From the NCBI GenBank assembly GCA_003427395.1, contig BFEA01000002.1, positions 5,121,384-5,150,129 of the forward strand: 28,746 bases of DNA, read 5' to 3'. This stretch comes from Chara braunii. Its lineage: Eukaryota; Streptophyta; Charophyceae; Charales; Characeae. This document shows, piece after piece, positions 8,521 to 17,157 of this stretch; the stretch's first letter is position 1, and each line of letters opens with the position of its first letter. A model generated the notes under the pieces. The model did no database searches and was not told where the DNA came from. It saw nothing but the letters and a program-made list of their open reading frames with translations. The translations under genes were made by a program, and so were the position numbers.

Positions 8521-8649
8521 AAAACTGTTCTATCGGTGGAGAGCTGCCAGTGCTGGAAATTGGGTCCAGCGCAAGGCTACCAGCCGGGGGGCACCTGGGT
8601 GACCTTGTTTTCCTGGGCGCCCCGGCAGTGCAAGGACCAGGGCGGGTCC

Positions 8650-8691
<42 letters not shown>

Positions 8692-8701
8692 GAAAACAAA
8701 C
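8521..8701 (+). mobile_element. Short retroposon (SINE-like), copy 2, with A37 tail and 18-bp TSD
   Basis: The body matches copy 1 in GGTGGAGAGCTGCCA, the GCTGGAAATTGGGTCCAGC hairpin, GGCTACCAGCCGG and GGGTCCCAGC, and ends in 37 A (8654-8690). It is bracketed by an 18-bp direct repeat, TATGTTATGCAGAAAAAT, at 8503-8520 and 8702-8719. Body, A-tail and target-site duplication together show retroposition. I do not recognise the RNA it came from. Confidence 0.8.
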
Positions 8702-8836
8702 TATGTTATGCAGAAAAATGAAGTGAACCTCGTGATTATGTGCTGTTTGGTAATGAATGGATGCAGTGTTTTAAGAAAAAAAAATAGTAATCATATTATA
8801 ATAATAAACTTAAATAAAGTGAACAACTTTGCCTAA

Positions 8837-9562
8837 GGGGCCTTGACCCACTAGCCAAGTAATACCACAACTCCGGATTTCGATAACGTGTGGCCTCGAG
8901 TGACGCAATACGGCCGTCGACAACATCCGATCTCGACGGCCTGGTAGTTTCCGAGCGGGGATTGTAAAGATGCCCACCTCCTGTCCAATGAGATGCGTCG
9001 AAAAAAAAATTTGGACATTATAGCTGGCTGTTTTGCGTGGGCGGGAAGTCTCTATTTCATGGATTTGAAAGGGGGGGGGGGGGGGGGATTTGGGGCCCTC
9101 GTTTTTTTTTTTTTGGCTCTGAGAAATCCAACTTGAAATGTGAAATTCAGATATCGTGGTGGATCTGACAGGAACACTTCCTCTTCTGTCGGGTGGGCTG
9201 TCCGAGGCATCATGAGATACACGGTGATGAATGTATCCCCGTATCCGTTACTTGTTCATCCTCATGGCTGTGTTCGTGGACACATTTGATTGCCACGGTA
9301 CATCACTATGCAGACTGACATGAAGGAGATCGTACCAACCAATGAATTGGGGTGCAACGGATGTAGGAGGCACCAAAGCACTCATGACTGACACACATGT
9401 GCTCGCAGCACCCCGTGAATACAGGCGACAAAAAGAAAACAAAAAGAGAAAAACTAATATTCGGTGCCCTTTTTAAATGGAAGAAATCATTTAAACAATT
9501 GCAGAAAATACCGAAAATGGTGTCACACCTCGTGATTTACTTCGCTAGTGGGTCAAGGCCCC
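8837..9562. mobile_element. 726-bp terminal-inverted-repeat element, GGGCC family
   Basis: GGGGCCTTGACCCACTAGC at 8837-8855 is matched exactly in reverse at 9544-9562. The similarity runs inward for about seven more bases (AAGTAA on both sides). The interior holds a G17 run (9071-9087) and a T13 run (9102-9114) and has no transposase-like frame, so it is non-autonomous. The ends resemble those at 18409-18546 and 20599-20766. No target-site duplication was found. Confidence 0.7.
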
Positions 9563-9663
9563 AGGGACACATCCAAAGACACATCCAAATTCCTTACCAA
9601 ATTTAAAATAAAAAAATGAAATGAAAAAATTATATATATATATCGTCATATATATCGTCATTC
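9563..9663. repeat. TA-rich microsatellite flank of the hammerhead element
   Basis: From about 9629 the sequence is alternating TA with CGTCA interruptions. It continues on the other side of the element to about 9813. The element seems to have inserted into, or expanded with, this microsatellite. Confidence 0.6.
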
Positions 9664-9787
9664 CTGATGAGTCGGTGAAACTCCGACGAAACAGTTTGTC
9701 ACAGCCCCTCGTTTGTTGTCCTCTTCTCCCTCTCTGCCTACAGTTTACCGTAGGCAGCTCTGTTTGACGATATATATATCGTCATAT
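9664..9787 (+). ncRNA. 5'-truncated hammerhead element
   Basis: The core CTGATGA (9664-9670), stem II GTCGG-TGAAACT-CCGAC (9671-9687) and GAAAC (9688-9692) match the intact ribozyme at 5749-5808. Its 5' strands of stems III and I are missing, replaced by a TATATATCGTCA repeat. The rest of the unit follows, including a hairpin with one change (GCCTAC...GTAGGC, 9736-9755). The flanking TATATCGTCA (9651-9660) and TGACGATATA (9765-9774) are complementary. With ACAG/CTGT (9691-9694, 9760-9763) they could rebuild a type I fold, but with a three-base bulge next to the core. Self-cleavage is therefore doubtful. Confidence 0.65.
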
Positions 9788-9813
9788 ATATATATATATC
9801 GTCTATATATATA

Positions 9814-10693
9814 TTTGCCCAGCCGGGCAATTGGTCCCAGGCCAGTCTGGTAGCCTTTTTTTTTTTTTTTTTTTTTTTGCGCAAAAGTCTTATGTTCTCC
9901 TTATTACAACAGAAATCTGTAAATTGCCTCCAGCCCCCCCCCTTGCAACGAATCACACATTCAACAGCAGCATCACCCTGCAATCAATTTCGTTCTGACT
10001 TCTAACCACTTCATTATTTCAGCCCTTCAGTCTAACCACCTTCACGATATGAAAGAACTGATCCATGGTTCCGGCACCTACTTCGTTCCAACCGGCTGCT
10101 AACTTCCAATTCGTGGTCCATAATTTCAGGAACCCTGTCCTTCTTCTTCTTCTTCTTCTTCTTCTTCTTTTTTTTATCTTTTTTTTTTTTAAGGGGCCCT
10201 TGTCATGCTTCTTTCTTCCCCCCCCTTCTAGCTGTTCCTTCTTTTAAATCTGACAGGATCATTCTCATGAGTTCATCTCTCGTTTCTCTGTGGCATAGTC
10301 CAGAGGTCCCTTATTTCCAAAGATTACCCTGTTCCCGTCTCCAAATCACTCCCCGAGATACCCATCCTGCATGTGCCGCCTGTGTAAGCATACGAATTTA
10401 TGCCATGCATATGGGCGGTTAGGACGAGTAGCCGTGCTGCGAACCACAATATCATACCCTCATCTTTTTCTCAATCCTACTTTTGCCCACCCGTGCCTTC
10501 CGTCACGCAGCCGTAATAAACAAGTGGTAGATCCGAATCCTGACGGAACCACACGGGTATAATATCCCTATAGGGCTCTGTCTCCTTCATGTTTGGCCCA
10601 CCGATCTCAGGTTCCTTTGGAGCCCAGGCACACGTAACATTCAGCTGTTTGGAGACAGGGCAATCATAACATACGGATTGCCAGTTGGCAGTT
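9814..10693. other. Intergenic DNA, no gene recognised
   Basis: Contains a T23 run (9856-9878), a (TTC)n microsatellite with adjacent T-rich tract (about 10139-10190), and near 10526 a GATCCGAATCCTGACGGAA block. The last resembles a worn pol III B box and a similar block at 21061-21079. No tRNA can be folded from either. Confidence 0.45.
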
Positions 10694-10862
10694 AAAAAAA
10701 AAAAAAAAAAAAAAAAGAAGTGTGTGCCACTTGCATCTTGGCTCTGTGTGTCACTTACATCTCCTTGCAGGTGGCACAAATTTTCATGCCTTCTGAGTTT
10801 ATCCACTGAAAGTAAGTGATTTCGTTCAATTCGCGATATCTGTAAGTGGTTTTCATTTGATG

Positions 10863-10927
<65 letters not shown>
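10863..10927. repeat. A28 run joined directly to T37 run
   Basis: Twenty-eight A (10863-10890) abut 37 T (10891-10927), a perfect inverted repeat with no spacer. Two retroposon tails head to head would give this. A false join at homopolymers is as likely, especially with the join scar at 11004 nearby. Confidence 0.9.
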
Positions 10928-10954
10928 CCTTTTTGTTTTTGGTGTGAAGGGTGT

Positions 10955-11053
10955 GTATAGATCTCGTCAAACAACCGACTATATTTCCCAACTGTCCTCC
11001 GACNGTATAGATCTCGTCAAACAACCGACTATATTTCCCAACTGTCCTCCGAC
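10955..11053. other. Assembly scar: 49-bp direct repeat around a single N
   Basis: Bases 10955-11003 are repeated exactly as 11005-11053, with one N at 11004 between them. This is what an unmerged overlap of two contig ends looks like. The true locus probably has one copy. Confidence 0.85.
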
Positions 11054-11298
11054 GCAGCTGGCATGCACACACTGCAACTTCCTGGGGTTCCGTTGCCGGA
11101 GCAAAATGGCTGTCGGACCCAGCCAGAAGGAGCCCCATGCCGGTTCTTTTGTTTTGGGGGGACAACAGCGCGCTTCCAACCTTTTGGAGGCCACTTTTTT
11201 TTAATAAAAAAAGTCCTTTTATTTTTTTGGGGGGGGCACACAGGGAGGTCCAACGTTTCAAGCCCCGGAAAAAAGTGGGCGGAAGTACTGGCGGTTTA
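11054..11298. other. Unassigned intergenic DNA
   Basis: G-rich and T-rich low complexity; no gene or repeat family recognised. It ends with TTA (11296-11298), the left target-site duplication of the adjoining MITE. Confidence 0.45.
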
Positions 11299-11725
11299 GG
11301 GTCTGATCCCACACTACATACGGTATGTGGTTGTATGGATTTTTGGAGATCCCACAGTGCTCCGGGGTAGTAGGTGGCACCGTCGACTTCGGAGGTGAGT
11401 GAAAACGTTTGTTGTCGTGGCGGTCTGGGAGTGAGCGGTGGCGAAAAAGTAGTGCGGAAATGTGAGGAGTGCTGGACCCCTACCCGTCCACGAAAAAGCT
11501 GGAGCAGCTTTTTGTTGTTGTTTTTTTGTTTTTTTTCCCGTCACTCCCTCCTTCCCTCCGTTGATCCGCCACCCTCCCACATTATTGCGCCGCGATGCCT
11601 GTAAAAGGGCCATTCTTTTCGGAGTTGTGGGATGCAATTTTCCTTTCACGGTCCATCCGGAGCGGGCCCAGCTTTTTCGTTACTTTTACGGATTCCGTTT
11701 CCGTATGTAGTGTGGGATCAGACCC
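11299..11725. mobile_element. PIF/Harbinger-type MITE with TTA target duplication
   Basis: A 25-bp terminal inverted repeat (GGGTCTGATCCCACACTACA... at 11299-11323) is matched exactly in reverse at 11701-11725. The element is flanked on both sides by TTA (11296-11298 and 11726-11728). A three-base TTA/TAA duplication and GGG-starting ends are the hallmark of PIF/Harbinger (Tourist-like) elements. It is 427 bp long with no transposase, hence non-autonomous. The perfect ends suggest a fairly recent insertion. Confidence 0.85.
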
Positions 11726-11728
11726 TTA

Positions 11729-12216
11729 GTTACCTTCCTCTTTTTCAGCGATTGTGTGCCCAAAAAAAGGAACCGTAAAGAAAACGAGACACATGCATGC
11801 TGGCCTCACCCTGTCTGCGTTTTCTCGGTAGCGGGAAACCCCTCTAGATTAAAAAAAAAACTCTTGAAAAAAAAAAAACCTCTTGAAAACAGTTATCAGC
11901 TAGTGCACCGGGCAGGATACACTGGAGTGCCGTTTTGCCCCGAAGGGCCGAAATGCATCCAGGCAAGGCGGGTTGCATGCGAGGCCCGAGGCGGGTCGCC
12001 GATGGTACCTCCTTCACCTGCCAGGTGCACCGCGCTTTCTATTTTTATTTTTATTTTTTTATATTTTTTTCCTTTATTCTTTTTTTCTCTTCTTTTCTTT
12101 GTTTTAACAACCAGAACCAGATTAAGAAATGGGCATCCGTGCGCAGCAGCAACAACCACCACCAGCATTGTGTTCTCCTTTTGCATGCAGTGCCATACTG
12201 TACGAAGTACTACGAA
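11729..12216. other. Intergenic DNA, no gene recognised
   Basis: A-rich (11850-11880) and T-rich (12040-12110) low-complexity stretches, otherwise unassigned. Confidence 0.5.
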
Positions 12217-12264
12217 CAGACTTTCGCCAACTCATCAGAAGGCTGAACCTGGACGGACAGTCTG
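12217..12264 (-). pseudogene. Degenerate hammerhead ribozyme relative
   Basis: On the minus strand CAGACTGT (12264-12257), GGTTCAGCCT, CTGATGAGTTGG (12238-12227) and GAAA follow the same order as the intact ribozyme at 5749-5808. The 3' strand of stem II is missing. CAGACU and AGUCUG (12222-12217) still pair, but this alignment puts a G at the cleavage position, which hammerheads do not tolerate. I read it as a worn relative that is probably inactive. Confidence 0.5.
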
Positions 12265-12508
12265 CCCAGGATGCATTTGACTGACAGATAAGGACTCGCC
12301 ACGTCACCCTGAGTTAGTGATACCCACCCTTCAGAGAGAAAAGCGGTGGAAATTTTACTCGCACCAACCCTACGATTTTACTGGGGGGTGTCTTCCCCCC
12401 CCCCTAAATGAACAATCCCCCCCCCCCAAATAGAACAAACTGTCAGTACGCCTGTATTGGGGGCAGCTTTACGTATGCATAACACCAATAATTGAATAAT
12501 GACCGTAC
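12265..12508. other. C-run-rich DNA with a GAATA-family fragment
   Basis: GTCTTCCCCCC...CAAATAGAAC near 12390-12440 and AATAATGACCGTACGTTGTA near 12495 look like the two arms of another GAATA foldback element expanded by C-runs. Boundaries are unclear. Confidence 0.4.
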
Positions 12509-12757
12509 GTTGTATATTCGGGGGGGAACACGGTCGCAAACTGTTTAATCCAGATCCAGCCCCCTCATAAGAATGGCGGCCAGTCTGAGAAACTGGTCTG
12601 CCACGACCGTAAAACCCACTCGACACAACCTTTCTGTCCCTCCTCTACGTTCTATATTCGGGGGAAGACGGTCGCAAACTGTTTAATCCAGGCCCCTGAC
12701 AAGAATGGCGGCCAGTCTGAGAAACTGGTCTGCCACGACCGTAAAACCCACTCGACA
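12509..12757. repeat. ~140-bp direct duplication ending at the assembly gap
   Basis: 12509-12625 and 12649-12757 are near-identical (ACGGTCGCAAACTGTTTAAT, then GAATGGCGGCCAGTCTGAGA). They differ by a few substitutions and small indels. The second copy ends at the gap on the same CTCGACA where the first copy goes on. It may be a tandem repeat the assembler could not cross, or two alleles placed in series. Confidence 0.75.
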
Positions 12758-13362
12758 NNNNNNNNNNNNNNNNNNNNNNNNNNNNNNNNNNNNNNNNNNN
12801 NNNNNNNNNNNNNNNNNNNNNNNNNNNNNNNNNNNNNNNNNNNNNNNNNNNNNNNNNNNNNNNNNNNNNNNNNNNNNNNNNNNNNNNNNNNNNNNNNNNN
12901 NNNNNNNNNNNNNNNNNNNNNNNNNNNNNNNNNNNNNNNNNNNNNNNNNNNNNNNNNNNNNNNNNNNNNNNNNNNNNNNNNNNNNNNNNNNNNNNNNNNN
13001 NNNNNNNNNNNNNNNNNNNNNNNNNNNNNNNNNNNNNNNNNNNNNNNNNNNNNNNNNNNNNNNNNNNNNNNNNNNNNNNNNNNNNNNNNNNNNNNNNNNN
13101 NNNNNNNNNNNNNNNNNNNNNNNNNNNNNNNNNNNNNNNNNNNNNNNNNNNNNNNNNNNNNNNNNNNNNNNNNNNNNNNNNNNNNNNNNNNNNNNNNNNN
13201 NNNNNNNNNNNNNNNNNNNNNNNNNNNNNNNNNNNNNNNNNNNNNNNNNNNNNNNNNNNNNNNNNNNNNNNNNNNNNNNNNNNNNNNNNNNNNNNNNNNN
13301 NNNNNNNNNNNNNNNNNNNNNNNNNNNNNNNNNNNNNNNNNNNNNNNNNNNNNNNNNNNNNN
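12758..13362. other. Assembly gap of 605 N
   Basis: Unknown sequence between the duplicated block and a GA microsatellite. Any reading frame across it is meaningless. Confidence 0.99.

Positions 13363-13449
<87 letters not shown>
13363..13449. repeat. (GA)n microsatellite at the gap edge
   Basis: About 43 GA repeats begin immediately after the gap, so the true length is unknown. Frames of Ser-Leu or Glu-Arg repeats across it are artefacts. Confidence 0.97.
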
Positions 13450-13454
<5 letters not shown>

Positions 13455-13652
13455 GGTGGATGCCACTGCTACTGCTGAAGGAGCAGCAGCAGCGGCCACT
13501 TCTGCACACTCACATCTGTCTCTTTCCTCCTAATGCCTGTGGCATGTGGTCCTCCTTGTGCGCATGACTATGCTGTCATCTCCTCTGCTCTAAGCACCTC
13601 CTCCCGACTGACTCACTGCAATCAAACCAACGCAGCGTTGCTTGTGCCAACT

Positions 13653-13759
13653 GTCATCTTCACCCAAATAGAACGCCTGGTCATTATCGCTGCATGTAGA
13701 CCGGAAGTTGGCCCAAATCCCGCCATAATGACCGTGCGTTCTATACGGATGAAGATGGC
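13653..13759. mobile_element. Foldback MITE, GAATA family, complete
   Basis: The left arm TCATCTTCACCCAAATAGAA... pairs with the right arm ending in ACGGATGAAGATG over about 40 bp with roughly eight mismatches. GGTCATTAT and ATAATGACC mark the inner arm ends. It is about 107 bp and non-coding. Confidence 0.75.
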
Positions 13760-13959
13760 AAGTCCGCCGTGCCAACGCGTCTTTTTTTTTTTTTCGCCAG
13801 CAAGCCAGCCTGATCCTGCCTCAAGCTACAACATGCTTGGGATCAGATGCAACACACACACTCGCACCAACAAGCTATAACATGCCTGCTCATAGAGAAC
13901 ACGCTTGCACTCCTCGTCCTCAAATGTGAACACCCACCATTTTTCATTTATTGTAATAT

Positions 13960-14120
13960 TTTTTTGGACCATTTCTCGATTCACGTCATGTCATCCTTGT
14001 GCAGGGATCATGCGAATCTTCCTTCTCTGCATCGTTCCATTTTTTATTTTTATTTTTATTTATTTATTTATTTATTTTCAACTCTGCATCGTTCCAATTC
14101 CAACGGATGTCCCAAAGCAC
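13960..14120 (-). pseudogene. U6 snRNA pseudogene interrupted by an A-tail-only insertion
   Basis: The minus strand matches U6 to its 3' end: GGGACATCCGTTGGAATTGG, AACGATGCAGAG, AGAAGGAAGATTCGCATGAT, CCCTGCACAAGGATGACATG, AATCGAGAAATGGTCC and then an A-rich flank. It is split by a T/A-rich insert (14040-14081), bracketed by a 15-bp direct repeat CTCTGCATCGTTCCA (14025-14039 and 14082-14096). That is the signature of a second retroposon insertion of which only the (TAAA)n-like tail remains. Confidence 0.85.
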
Positions 14121-14215
14121 AAACATCCAGCAGCATATACCGTATCATTGCTAGCACCGACAATCATATCATCACGCTGTCATAACACTCGTTGTGCCAG
14201 CAACCAAGTACAAGA

Positions 14216-14377
14216 GCCTTGCCACACCACGGTCGAAACGAAAAAAAGTTCGACTGCATCTTCACGCAGAACCTGGCAAGATGCATCGGTTACTATGAAT
14301 AGCAACGGATGCATCTTACCACTTTCTGAGGTAGATGCATTCTTTCGTTTTTTGTTTCGACAGTGGTGTGGCGAGGC
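14216..14377. mobile_element. 162-bp near-palindromic foldback element
   Basis: The whole segment folds on itself. GCCTTGCCACACCACGGTCG on the left pairs with the reverse complement of CAGTGGTGTGGCGAGGC on the right. Pairing continues inward through AAGATGCATC to CTAT-GA-ATAG at 14293-14302. Arms are about 75-80 bp with scattered mismatches and almost no loop. The ends (GGCCTCGCCACACCAC) resemble the GGGCC family. Transcribed, it would give a long hairpin RNA. Confidence 0.75.
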
Positions 14378-14751
14378 CCTAACTCCGCATCGAGCTATTG
14401 ATGAGCCACCTCAAGTTACAACGCACTTGCTCAGATCCGAACATCGCCGAGCCTGATTCCGTGCGTCACTCCTTTCGCCGCCGACAAGGTTCACACTGAC
14501 ATACATGTCCTTTCTTGTTGTGCCAGCAACAAAGCCTAATGCTGCATCAAGCTTGCTTCTTCTGTTGACAACAAGCTTTTGCTTAGCTCTGAAAATCCAA
14601 CAACATGATTTACTTCATCATTGCTCGCACCGACAAGCCTCGCGCCTTCGTTGTTCTGACAAGCAACTCTACTGCTCCCTCAAGCTGCTGTTGCTGCTTC
14701 CGCTGATCACAGACTTGCTCATACCTGAACAATATCCGATGTGATTCGTCT
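14378..14751. other. Unassigned DNA
   Basis: CAAGCTTG/CAACAAGCTT-like short motifs recur, but I can name no gene or repeat family. Confidence 0.45.
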
Positions 14752-14857
14752 ACCGTCTTCCCCCGAACACAACACATCCCGATAATGAATGCATACAAGC
14801 TATCTTTCCGGTCCGGTGCAGCCAAAATCAGGGTACATTTTGTTCAGCGGAAGACGG
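14752..14857. mobile_element. Foldback MITE, GAATA family, diverged
   Basis: CCGTCTTCCCCCGAACACAA at the left is complementary, with mismatches, to the right end TTGTTCAGCGGAAGACGG. CCCGATAATGA marks the inner left arm. The length of about 105 bp matches other family members. Confidence 0.6.
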
Positions 14858-14859
14858 CG

Positions 14860-16860
14860 GTCGCCCTCTGGCTGGAAACGTTTCTTCAACTACCTGTTCA
14901 CAGGCTGCGGACCGAAAATAAACTCCAGAGCTGAGAAGGGTTTTCGAGTGCGGCGCCATGGCCGCAACATGAAATCCAATGTGACTTGAGATTGATATCG
15001 CCGTCACGATTGCTGCCTGCTTCTTCAAGTTCAGTTCTTAGCTTCCAGAGACTCGAACTCTACCGCTAGATCTGAGCAGTGTCTGAGTGCAGAGCCATGG
15101 CCTTGCTGCTGGCAGTCCCACCTCCACAACAGATACCTAACATCGTCATCACCTTCTGTTACTTGAACCACTTCGGCGGCCGTCGATTTTTTTTTTCTCT
15201 CCGAGTTTTGCTTGTGGCGACAAATACTTTCTGCAAGGCTGGGGCCGTGTACTTGCGCTTCACATGCAGAGCCATGACCGCAGGCTGGCAATCCGCCTCA
15301 GCATGGCAAACTTGACGTCGCCATTGCCACTTGCTTCTTGAACCACCTGCCTGTTCTCTCAGAGAACTACAGAGGGTCGAAGAGGAGAGCCCCGCTTGAT
15401 TCTTCGAGTACCCCTGTGTCTGACTACCGAGATGCAACCCTCGTTCTGACGAGGGTTTAAAGCACCAGCACACGGCAAATTGGCCCGCGGGGGTCAGCAA
15501 GAAGCCCGCACCACTTCGGCGGCCGTCGATTTTTTATTTATTTTTTTTCAACGGCGCCCCACGCTGCGTGGCCCATCCGACTTTTGATTGTGGCGACAAA
15601 AACTTTCTGCAAGGCAGGGGCCGTGTACTTGCGGTTTACTTGCCGAGCCATGACCGCAGGCTGGCAATCCACCTCAGCACGACAAATTTGACGTCGCCAT
15701 CGCCACTTGCTTCTTGAACCACCCGCCTTTTCTCTCAGAAAACTACAGAGGGCAGGTCAAAGAGGAAAGCCCGGCTTGCTTCTTCGAGTAGCCCTGTTCT
15801 CGGACGACAACCGAGATGCAAACCCCATTCTGACGAGGGTTTGAGTGGAGAGCCATGGCCGCAGCTGGCAGTCCGCCTGAGCAGGGCAGATTTGATGTCC
15901 CCATCGCTACCTAACTTCTTCAACCACATGTTCTCCCAGAAAACGACAGGGGCAAAGAGGAGGGAGAGCCCAGCTTGATTCCTCGAATACCCTTGTTCTC
16001 CGACTACCGTCATGCACCCCCCCCATTCTGACGAGGGTTTGCGTGGAGAGCCATGACCACAGATGGTAGTCCACCTCCGCGCGGCAGATCTGCCACCGCC
16101 GCCATACCATCGCCCCTTGCTTCTTCAACCACCTGTTTTCTCAGACTATAGAGACACAAGCCCAGATCTGAGGAAAGCCCAGCTTCTTTTTCCTCTCTTT
16201 CTCCTTACCTCCACTTTTTTGAGAAAAAAGGGCAACAGACTTGAGATGTCATCATCAAACTGACTTTGCCCCAGGTAATTCAAAATTAGGGTATACCACT
16301 CATCTGGACTCGAACTGGGGTCTATGTTTCAACAGTTCGTGGGTGTCCGAACTGCGCTGGGCCCGTCGGTTCTTCAAGTAACCCTGTTCTCTCTCAGACT
16401 ACAGAGATGCAGACCCAGATCTGCGCAGTGTTTAAGCACAGAGCCATGGCCACGGCTGGCAGCACATCTCCACGTCGCAGAGAGATTTGCCCACGCCATC
16501 TTCACCTGTGTTGTCTTCAAGGTATCCAATTTCTCAGACGACAGAGGCTCGAAGCCCAGATCTGGGCAAACCCCAGCTTCCCGGCTTTTCCTTCTTCAAC
16601 CACCCCTGCTCTCTCACACAATACAGAGACTGGACCCACAGATCTGAGGAGGGCTTTTTGACTGCAGAGCCATGGCCACAACTGACGGCCTCCGTGTCGC
16701 AGATTCAATGTCGCCATTGCCACTTGCCACTTGCGTCTTCAAGTACCCCTGTTCCGAGACTGCAGGGACTCACAGTCCAGATCTGAGCAAAGCCACGTGC
16801 TTCTGCCACTTGCTTCTTCAAGTACCCCTGTTCCCAGACTACAGAGCCTCGAACCTGTCG
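14860..16860 (+). repeat. Degenerate tandem array with ~200-bp periodicity
   Basis: A block reading GAGCCATGGCCGCAGCTGGC recurs near 14955, 15092, 15269, 15646, 15851, 16048, 16441 and 16667. Several spacings are near 200 or a multiple of it (205, 197, 393, 226). Between blocks the units share CACTTGCTTCTTCAACCACC, TCAGACTACAGAGA and CCAGATCTGAG motifs. An AACCCTCGT-TCTG-ACGAGGGTT hairpin occurs near 15438-15459. Overlapping frames on both strands reflect the repeats. No protein family was recognised, so I treat it as a decayed satellite or nested repeat. Confidence 0.65.
16296..16365 (-). repeat. tRNA-like fragment with A- and B-box sequences
   Basis: On the minus strand AGCGCAGTTCGG (16358-16347) resembles an A box. 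AGTTCGAGTCC (16316-16306) closely matches a B box, about 31 bases downstream. The acceptor and anticodon stems do not pair, so this is not a functional tRNA. It may be the head of an old tRNA-derived SINE inside the tandem array. Confidence 0.4.
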
Positions 16861-16861
16861 T

Positions 16862-17157
16862 CAGATCTTGTTTCTCAACATTCATACCCTTCTCTTGTGG
16901 CTTCACACTCAAGACCTTTCTCAGATCTCTGGCTTTGCACTCATATCCTTCTCAGATCGTGTGGTTTTGCACTCATACCCTTGCTCAGATCTCTGGCTTT
17001 GCAATCATATCCTCCTCAGATCTTGTGGTTTTGCACTCATACCCTTCTCAGATCTTGTGGCTTATTGCACTCATACCCTTCTCAGATCTTGTGGCTTTGC
17101 ACTCGTACGCTTCTCAGATCTTGTGATTTTTGCACTCGTAACCTTCTCACATCTGAG
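16862..17157 (+). repeat. 32-bp minisatellite, about eight units
   Basis: Units begin CTCAGATCTTGTGGCTTTGC and end CACTCATACCCTT. GATC positions at 16864, 16924, 16955, 16988, 17019, 17051, 17085 and 17117 give spacings of 31-34 bp, apart from a first double-length unit. It extends the larger array to its left and seems to be an expansion of that array's CAGATCT segment. Confidence 0.85.

Larger units (their letters stand above)
6499..9075. repeat. First copy of a 2,577-bp duplicated segment
   Basis: This segment reappears as 26170-28746 at a constant offset of 19,671. I found no difference in the lines compared, including a 37-base A-run (8654-8690). Both copies begin directly after a poly-A run, but the sequence before that run differs. 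The second copy ends at the window edge inside a poly-G run. It lies just beyond a sequencing adapter, so the duplication is probably at least partly an assembly artefact. Confidence 0.9.

Noticed and set aside
12645-13509. Long open frames of 257-285 codons across the gap
   Set aside because: They consist mainly of N plus a GA microsatellite read as Ser-Leu or Glu-Arg. There is no real coding evidence.
15438-15460. CTGACGA hammerhead-like core on the plus strand
   Set aside because: There is no GAAA segment after a stem II. The bases are part of a simple AACCCTCGT/ACGAGGGTT hairpin in the repeat array.
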